Source: an uncultured Desulfovibrio sp. (GTDB lineage Bacteria > Desulfobacterota > Desulfovibrionia > Desulfovibrionales > Desulfovibrionaceae). From it: a stretch of 10,656 nucleotides of DNA. How positions within the stretch are numbered: the first letter of the stretch is position 1; each line of letters begins with the position of its first letter. Positions 6,568 to 10,656 of this stretch are shown piece by piece. The position numbers and the translations under genes are program-made. The stretch lies in NCBI GenBank assembly GCA_900550745.1, contig URTO01000039.1, positions 1 to 10,656 on the forward strand. The letters are read 5' to 3'. A model generated the notes under the pieces. That model ran no database searches. It was not told where the DNA came from and saw only the letters and a program-made list of their open reading frames with translations.

Positions 6568-6840
6568 TCAGGCGAAAAAGAAGGGGGAATGGAGGACTTC
6601 ACCGACATCCAGATTCCCCGTGGCGGGCAGGGCGGGAAGGTCGGGGAGTTCCGCCAGCATCGGCTCAGGCACGGAGGCAAGGACTTCGTTTTTCCACTGT
6701 TCGAGCAGGTTGACGCCCTCGCCCCCGAACATTTCCACGAACGTCCGGCGCAGGGTGGCGGCAAGGGCTACGGAGTCGGCGGCGTGCGTGCCGTAGCTGT
6801 CGTGGATCATGGCAAAATGGTTGATATGTTTGCGAGGCAT
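6568..6840 (-). CDS. T7-type RNA polymerase, C-terminal part with catalytic motif C (other frame)
   Basis: This frame carries the end of the single-subunit RNA polymerase. INHFAMIHDSYGTHAAD matches T7 ESFALIHDSFGTIPAD, so it holds the second catalytic aspartate (D805 of the joined protein; T7 D812) and its His neighbour. PELPDLPALPATGNLDV and the ending SPFFFA match T7 MPALPAKGNLNL and SDFAFA. As an open frame it begins at an ATG at 6840 (MPRKHINHF), but that ATG has no clear ribosome site and the family match starts at KHINHF, so it is best read as the continuation of the 9212-6807 frame. Adding one A to the AAA run at 6829-6831 joins them as GCLAKHINHFAMIHDS, about 881 residues in all (T7: 883). 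Without the join, neither part could be an active polymerase alone. Confidence 0.93.
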   Translation of the reverse strand: MPRKHINHFAMIHDSYGTHAADSVALAATLRRTFVEMFGGEGVNLLEQWKNEVLASVPEPMLAELPDLPALPATGNLDVGEVLHSPFFFA

Positions 6841-9212
6841 CCGTTGACGGTCTTCATGAGGGCCGCCGCGTCGAGGCTGTGGACGTAGTTGGGGGAAATG
6901 GCGGATTTTTGTTTGGGCTTATCAAGGGAATCAGAAGGTTCGTCTATTGAAAGTTTTATGATTTTATCTCCGATCTTGGTTTCTATCCGCCTTGCTTTCT
7001 TGTCCATATATTTCTGTACAACCGGGAACCCGGCTGGTGTCGTCCACTTGATGGGCAGGTCGAGCTTGTTCATCACGCCCGCCATGTCTTGCAGGTACTT
7101 CATGGCGTCCCGCGCCGCGATGACGGTTTCGCCTATCGAATCCCATACATGCGTTGAGAGGTAGAAGGAGAGGCCCCGGATCGAAACCTCTTCGGGAAGC
7201 TGCGGGCAGCCGTTGCGGATCTTGTCCTTGACCCATTCTTCGCTGTACTCCCGGCAGGATTCCTTGGTGCCGCCGTAGGGGAGCACCATCACCTGCCGTT
7301 TGGTGGTTTTGCGGTTGATGCCCATGCCGAGCAGGATCGCCGCGCTTTTGGCCGGGTTGTAGAACGCCTTGCCTTCCTTGGTCGTGATCATGGCGTCCTT
7401 GGCGGGATCCGCTGCGTCGGCCTTGAGCTTGCCGATCACCTTGTCGGCCACGATCTGGTAGATGTCCTGCGGCCTGTCGGCGGGCAGGAGGTTCACGGCC
7501 GCGCCGCCCACCTTGTCCCGCAGGATGAGCGAGAAGATTTGCAGCCCGTTGCAGGTGCCGTCCATCGCCACGGGGATGCGGCTCACGAAGTCCAGCCCCT
7601 CCCGGACGTAGCCCGCCCATTCGAGGCAGAAGGCGAGGAAGCAGAACGGCTCGTCCGCCTCATGCCACCATGTATGGCTGAACGGGTCTTCCGCGCATTC
7701 GAGGATTTCCCGCTGGTGTTGGAGCACCCACGAGTGGCGGTCGTCGAGGCTCACCTTGTCGTTGCCGAAGCAGTTGGAGCCGTGGATCGCCAACCAGCGC
7801 ACGGCCTGCATGGTGCCGAGCGGTTTGCCCTCCGCGAACCGGAGCAGCCCTTTGGCGAGATCCGTACCCTGCGGGGTGAGGTAGGACGGCACGGCGTAGA
7901 TGCGGCCCCGGAAGTCGAGCTGGTAGGGAAAGAAAAAGCGCGGCTCGTTTTTGAACCGCGCTGCCATCGTGAGCGTCTTGGCGACCCCGATGCGTTGCCC
8001 GAACAGGCTGATGTTGAGCTCCCGGATGCGGAACGCCTCCTTTTTCCACTCGTTGAAGGCTTCCAAAGGCAGGGCGTCGAGGCAGGCGTGCCGGATGTGG
8101 GCTGCGGCGGTATCCGTGAGGTCGGCCCCGCAGGTCGGGCAGGGAGGCAGGCGGTAGCCGTCACGCGGCGGAAGCCCCGCGACGCCCCCGTCGGTTTCGT
8201 CCCACAGGCATGAGGCCACCTCGAAGACCGTGGGGTTGATGGACCAGCCCGTATTCTGGAGCGCGTTTACGGCGTTGATCACCGTGTCCATCTCCCCCGC
8301 TTGTATCCGTTTGTCGAGGGCTTCAAGGTAGCCGAGGTTCCCCGTCTTCACGAGGGACAGCCGGGGCAGGACATCCGAGTAATAGCCGCCCCCGCCGGCC
8401 CCTTCCCACGGTTTCGGCTCAATGAGCGTAGGGAGATAGTCGGGGTACATCATGGAAGCGTGCTCCTTGTGGCGCTCGACCCACTCCCGGCAGGATGGGG
8501 TGGGTTCAAGGATATATACGGATGTTCTGAATGATTTTTTGTCCTGTACCTTCTTGCTCGGCGGGGCCATGACGATCTGGAAGATTCCCGTCGATTCCAC
8601 GGCAAGCTCGATCAGCTTTTGCCCAAGGTGCAGGCAGTCCGCCTCGGCCCACGGTTCATACTCCACGGTCATGCTCTTCCCGAAAGCGTAGTTCAGCACG
8701 GTGCGGCGGTATTTCCGGGCCTTGCTGCCTGCGATGTACCGCTGCGTCATCCGGTAGCGGTCGGGATCTTGCTCTTTCAACTCCGTCAGCTTCTTCTCCA
8801 TCTCCACCTCGCGACCGACGAGGATCGACACCCGCTGGTAGGGCATGGACTGGCTGAACGTGTCGAGCACCTTCCGCAGCGCGATGAACGCCACCACCTG
8901 CACGTCCATCCCTTCGAGCATACCCACGGCCTTGTGCCGCCGTCCCGCGCCGCCTTGCCTGGCGGACTCCGTGAAGGCGCTGATGGCCTGCGCCATCGGC
9001 TCAATGCCGCGTTTCAAGAGCATTTTCCCGTAGCTGGTATTCGCTTCCGCATTCCGTTCCGTGTTGCGGGCCACCGTCGTGTAGTAGCGATCCCGGCCCC
9101 GGTCGGCCATTTCCTTCTCAAGCTCAAGCTGGCGGGCGAAAAGCGGAGGGAAGGGCAGGCTGTGGGAGGGGGTGCGGTCGGCGTTTTTGGGCGCAAAACG
9201 AGTGTCTTTCAT
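6807..9212 (-). CDS. T7-type single-subunit RNA polymerase, main part (frame breaks before motif C)
   Basis: This is the phage DNA-directed RNA polymerase, which would transcribe the operon from phage promoters. It matches T7 RNA polymerase throughout: FPYQLDFRGRIYAV, TPQGTDLAKGLL, WLAIHGSNCFGNDKV, TWWHEADEPFCFLAFCLEWAG, motif A AMDGTCNGLQIFS (D551; T7 D537), VGGAAVNLLPADRPQDIY, and motif B NRKTTKRQVMVLPYG with R634, K638 and Y646 (T7 R627, K631, Y639). The frame ends 16 residues after AALMKTV, so motif C is missing here and lies in the -1 frame (6840-6568). The frame opens at a TTG at 9263, but the ATG at 9212 gives an N terminus of T7-like length; neither has a clear ribosome site. A C-x2-C-x10-H-x2-H-x1-C cluster near residues 357-376 is not part of T7 polymerase. 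The frame break may be decay or a missing base. Confidence 0.95.
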   Translation of the reverse strand: MKDTRFAPKNADRTPSHSLPFPPLFARQLELEKEMADRGRDRYYTTVARNTERNAEANTSYGKMLLKRGIEPMAQAISAFTESARQGGAGRRHKAVGMLEGMDVQVVAFIALRKVLDTFSQSMPYQRVSILVGREVEMEKKLTELKEQDPDRYRMTQRYIAGSKARKYRRTVLNYAFGKSMTVEYEPWAEADCLHLGQKLIELAVESTGIFQIVMAPPSKKVQDKKSFRTSVYILEPTPSCREWVERHKEHASMMYPDYLPTLIEPKPWEGAGGGGYYSDVLPRLSLVKTGNLGYLEALDKRIQAGEMDTVINAVNALQNTGWSINPTVFEVASCLWDETDGGVAGLPPRDGYRLPPCPTCGADLTDTAAAHIRHACLDALPLEAFNEWKKEAFRIRELNISLFGQRIGVAKTLTMAARFKNEPRFFFPYQLDFRGRIYAVPSYLTPQGTDLAKGLLRFAEGKPLGTMQAVRWLAIHGSNCFGNDKVSLDDRHSWVLQHQREILECAEDPFSHTWWHEADEPFCFLAFCLEWAGYVREGLDFVSRIPVAMDGTCNGLQIFSLILRDKVGGAAVNLLPADRPQDIYQIVADKVIGKLKADAADPAKDAMITTKEGKAFYNPAKSAAILLGMGINRKTTKRQVMVLPYGGTKESCREYSEEWVKDKIRNGCPQLPEEVSIRGLSFYLSTHVWDSIGETVIAARDAMKYLQDMAGVMNKLDLPIKWTTPAGFPVVQKYMDKKARRIETKIGDKIIKLSIDEPSDSLDKPKQKSAISPNYVHSLDAAALMKTVNGCLANISTILP

Positions 9213-9300
9213 AAAATAATACTTTATTTTAAAGTGTTTATGCGTTTCAAAATTTGGGCGCAAAAAAAGGCCCCAAGCGAATGGGCGGATCTGTCCTTGG
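9213..9300 (-). promoter_or_regulatory. AT-rich leader of the RNA polymerase gene, weak hairpin with T tract
   Basis: Just before the RNA polymerase ATG the DNA becomes strongly AT-rich (about 9213-9260) and contains TAAAAT and TATTAT hexamers on the minus strand. Early genes of T7-like phages use host promoters, so this is the likely position, but I cannot find a well-spaced -35/-10 pair. Slightly upstream, CCCA/TGGG around 9285-9272 is followed by seven T residues (9268-9262) on the minus strand, which could be a weak terminator or attenuator. The stem is only 4-5 base pairs, so this is a low-confidence call. Confidence 0.25.
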
Positions 9301-9456
9301 CAAGTGGGGATGGATGGGGCCGCGTGAGGCCGTAGAAGGGGCTATGAAAAAAGAGGCTTTAAGAAAGATTGAAGGATGTCAGCGGGGGATGGTGGGGAAG
9401 GGTGATATGGGGTGGAAAAGGAGGGGCTGGAAAAGAGAAGGAAAAGGACAAAAGAA
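9301..9456. other. Gene-free, strongly purine-biased stretch
   Basis: No gene is evident here. The plus strand is dominated by A and G, with runs such as GGAAAAGAGAAGGAAAAGG, so the strand that would be transcribed toward the polymerase reads as pyrimidine-rich. A short frame starting in ATG-GGC exists on the plus strand, but its Gly, Lys, Arg and Trp content reflects the purine bias and not a protein. The stretch lies between the terminator (9501-9457) and the polymerase leader. I see no clear promoter in it. Confidence 0.5.
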
Positions 9457-9501
9457 AAGCCCCCTGAATTTGCATTTACAAGTTGCAAACTGAGGGGGCT
9501 T
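9457..9501 (-). terminator. Intrinsic terminator facing the RNA polymerase gene
   Basis: AAGCCCCCT (9457-9465) pairs with AGGGGGCTT (9493-9501), and a second inner stem TTTGCA (9469-9474) pairs with TGCAAA (9484-9489). On the minus strand the hairpin is followed by TTTTCTTTTG, a good T tract. It would stop transcripts coming from the tRNA fragment or the exported-protein gene before they reach the phage polymerase gene, so that gene needs its own promoter. Position about 50 bases after the tRNA 3' end also fits a tRNA terminator. Confidence 0.85.
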
Positions 9502-9512
9502 ATTCTTAGATG

Positions 9513-9545
9513 TAAACAGTGTTAGGTTTTATTGTAACCTGTTTA
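9513..9545. repeat. Imperfect inverted repeat next to the tRNA fragment
   Basis: TAAAC (9513-9517) pairs with GTTTA (9541-9545), and inside it AGGTT (9524-9528) pairs with AACCT (9536-9540), with an unpaired stretch between the stems on one side. It sits 7 bases from the CCA end of the tRNA fragment. It could be a second hairpin of the terminator region or a recombination-protein binding site; nothing in the sequence decides between these. Confidence 0.4.
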
Positions 9546-9551
9546 TTTTTT

Positions 9552-9604
9552 TGGTGCCCGGAACGAGGATTGAACTCGTACAGCCATAAGGCCGAGGGAT
9601 TTTT
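9552..9604 (-). other. 3' fragment of tRNA-Leu, probable attachment site core
   Basis: On the minus strand this reads AAAATCCCTCGGCC and on to a CCA end at 9554-9552. It contains the 3' side of an anticodon loop and stem, a long variable arm with stem CGGCC/GGCTG around TTAT, a T arm ACGAG-TTCAATC-CTCGT and the acceptor strand TCCGGGC plus ACCA. The variable arm and the ATCCCTCGGC block match the 3' part of bacterial tRNA-Leu(UAA), for example that of E. coli. The 5' half (GCCCGGA acceptor strand, D arm, GGGA stem) is absent upstream, so it cannot make a tRNA. Such 3' fragments are standard attachment cores of tyrosine-recombinase phages and islands. T7-like cyanophage P-SSP7 is reported to carry a tRNA-Leu match of this kind. 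Confidence 0.85.
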
Positions 9605-9653
9605 GTCCGTGTGAGGCAGAAGCCCGCCTGCCCGTAGGTTATCGGAACCAGTC

Positions 9654-10466
9654 TCAGGCGGTCGTATTTTTCCTGTTTTTTACCGTCCTGCGGATCAGGC
9701 CGCCGACCAGCCCGCCGATCACGGCAAACAACAGGATATTGGTCGGGAAAGAGCCGAGATACGAGGCCCAAGGCACGCCTTGCTTGATGCCAAGCTCTTT
9801 GAGGATTTTCTGGGCCTGCGTTTTGGCGGCGTCCAGTTGTTGGGCCATGTCCTTGGACGGGTCGAGGATTTGGTATTGATTGATGATGATCACTTTGCCT
9901 TGGGCCAGCAGGAAGCTGGAAACAGCGCTCTGTTTGTCCACAGTGCGCTGCCCGTCGGCATCACTCACCTGATCCACGACCGCCATGAAGGAAAAACTGG
10001 TATCGCTGGCATCGAAAACGCCTAGGCTGTCAACGGCGCCGATGCCCAAAGTGCCGTCGCTGGCGTTGTTCAGCATATCGTTGGCCTTCTGCCTCAGCGC
10101 CGTTTTCAATTGTTCCTGCGCCTTGATAAAGCCTTTTTTCAGTTCAGCGAAATCCTTGACGCTCAATTCTTTGTCCACAAGCGGGCGCAGGGTGGACAAA
10201 AGGAAGTAATCCTCTAGGCGCTGGTTCACCGGATCCAAAAATTTTTTGTGGCTTTCCTTGTTCACATAGAGGGCCAGAATCTGCACGTTTTTGGGGGAAA
10301 CCTCGGTCAGGAAGCTGCGCACGCTGATATAAGGTTCCTCGTTGCCAGCCATATAGCCGCCGGGCACATTGTAAGCGATATTCTCATCACCGATGGTCAG
10401 CGTTTCGGCTTGCGCGGCCGTGGCGAGCAAAAGGCAGGCGGCAAGCGTAAACAGAATTTTCCTCAT
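9654..10466 (-). CDS. Exported, membrane-anchored protein of unknown function
   Basis: This 270-residue protein is not one I recognise. It starts with a clear signal peptide, MRKILFTLAACLLLATAAQA, with likely cleavage after AQA. The mature part is a soluble domain with mixed strands and helices (including a charged helix around VKDFAELKKGFIKAQEQLKT), followed near the C terminus by a hydrophobic segment (NILLFAVIGGLVGGLI) and a basic tail (RRTVKNRKNTTA). It should sit in the periplasm held by one C-terminal membrane helix with the tail in the cytoplasm. The frame is open up to a TTG at 10610, but the ATG at 10466 has AAAGGA 7 bases upstream and begins the signal peptide. GC content is visibly lower than in the phage genes. 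It may be a host gene or cargo of an element ending at the tRNA fragment. Confidence 0.85.
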   Translation of the reverse strand: MRKILFTLAACLLLATAAQAETLTIGDENIAYNVPGGYMAGNEEPYISVRSFLTEVSPKNVQILALYVNKESHKKFLDPVNQRLEDYFLLSTLRPLVDKELSVKDFAELKKGFIKAQEQLKTALRQKANDMLNNASDGTLGIGAVDSLGVFDASDTSFSFMAVVDQVSDADGQRTVDKQSAVSSFLLAQGKVIIINQYQILDPSKDMAQQLDAAKTQAQKILKELGIKQGVPWASYLGSFPTNILLFAVIGGLVGGLIRRTVKNRKNTTA

Positions 10467-10589
10467 ACGGTTTCCTTTCCCTACTGTAGGGTGCGTGGGC
10501 GCAGCGGGCGTCCCGGCTGTTGTTTTTGGCGTCAGCGGTGCAGTGAATCCCGTACCGTAGGGCTGTACGACTGACACGTTATACGCACA

Positions 10590-10619
10590 AGCATACCTCC
10601 AGAACGGCAATAACGTAAA
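10590..10619 (-). promoter_or_regulatory. Possible sigma-70-type promoter of the exported-protein gene
   Basis: On the minus strand TTTACG (10619-10614) and TATGCT (10595-10590) are 18 bases apart. Each matches 4 of 6 consensus bases, and the pair would give a leader of roughly 115 bases before the ATG at 10466. A TATAAC hexamer slightly downstream is an alternative -10 without a good partner. The 190 bases above this gene contain no other clear gene. Confidence 0.25.
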
Positions 10620-10656
10620 GGTTGCGGCAAGAAAAAGTGTGGATATTTTGCGTCTC

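Noticed and set aside
6800..6845. Programmed -1 ribosomal frameshift in the RNA polymerase gene
   Set aside because: No X XXY YYZ slippery heptamer is present at the overlap, and T7-type polymerases are not known to use frameshifting; one missing base is simpler.
8619..9335. Plus-strand open frame of 238 codons opposite the RNA polymerase gene
   Set aside because: It is antisense to conserved polymerase N-terminal coding sequence and has no domain or good ribosome site.
9552..9640. A complete functional tRNA gene
   Set aside because: The 3' half is clear, but no 5' acceptor strand GCCCGGA, D arm or matching anticodon stem is present upstream; a different sequence stands there.
1..10656. CRISPR array or insertion sequence
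   Set aside because: No regularly spaced direct repeats and no transposase-like frame were seen on either strand.

Overview
The window looks like part of the genome of a temperate T7-like (autographivirus-type) podophage, with a probable integration-site scar beside it. All supported genes lie on the minus strand, so transcription runs from high to low coordinates. The gene order and residue-level motifs follow the T7 early and replication module: single-subunit RNA polymerase (9212-6568), a small unknown gene (about 6406-6098), gp2.5-like ssDNA-binding protein (6084-5401), gp3-like endonuclease I (5420-4914), gp4-like primase-helicase (4945-3171), an unknown 124-aa gene (3169-2795), a Rha-type antirepressor (2783-2001) and a gp5-like DNA polymerase (1998-118). 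Genes overlap or abut, as expected for one replication operon. By eye the phage part is GC-rich, around 60-65 percent. The host is not identified by any gene here. A GC-rich Gram-negative bacterium, possibly a Desulfovibrionaceae, is only a guess.

Region 9213-9653 has no gene but is full of signals. It holds the 3' part of a tRNA-Leu gene (about 9604-9552, anticodon loop to CCA) with no 5' half, which is the usual footprint of a tyrosine-recombinase attachment site. Next to it are an imperfect inverted repeat (9513-9545), a strong intrinsic terminator pointing toward the RNA polymerase (9501-9457), a long purine/pyrimidine strand-biased stretch, and an AT-rich patch just before the polymerase start. 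Above the tRNA fragment is a separate gene of lower GC for an exported, membrane-anchored protein of unknown function (10466-9654).

The proteins would work as a T7-style replisome: phage RNA polymerase drives the operon, primase-helicase opens DNA and primes, the A-family polymerase copies, SSB coats single strands through its acidic Phe-terminated tail, and endonuclease I resolves branches. A candidate phage promoter with T3-like layout lies just downstream of the RNA polymerase gene (6527-6504). The Rha antirepressor inside the operon and the tRNA scar point to a temperate lifestyle.

Two key genes are broken as read. The RNA polymerase loses frame just before catalytic motif C, and the primase-helicase loses frame between the zinc domain and the rest. 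Both are restored by one extra base in a short homopolymer and both shift in the same direction, so sequencing or assembly error is at least as likely as real decay. The most interesting positive signals are an internal start with a consensus Shine-Dalgarno site that would reproduce the T7 4A/4B two-form arrangement, the candidate phage promoter, the shortened thioredoxin-binding region of the DNA polymerase, and the odd geometry of the tRNA scar.
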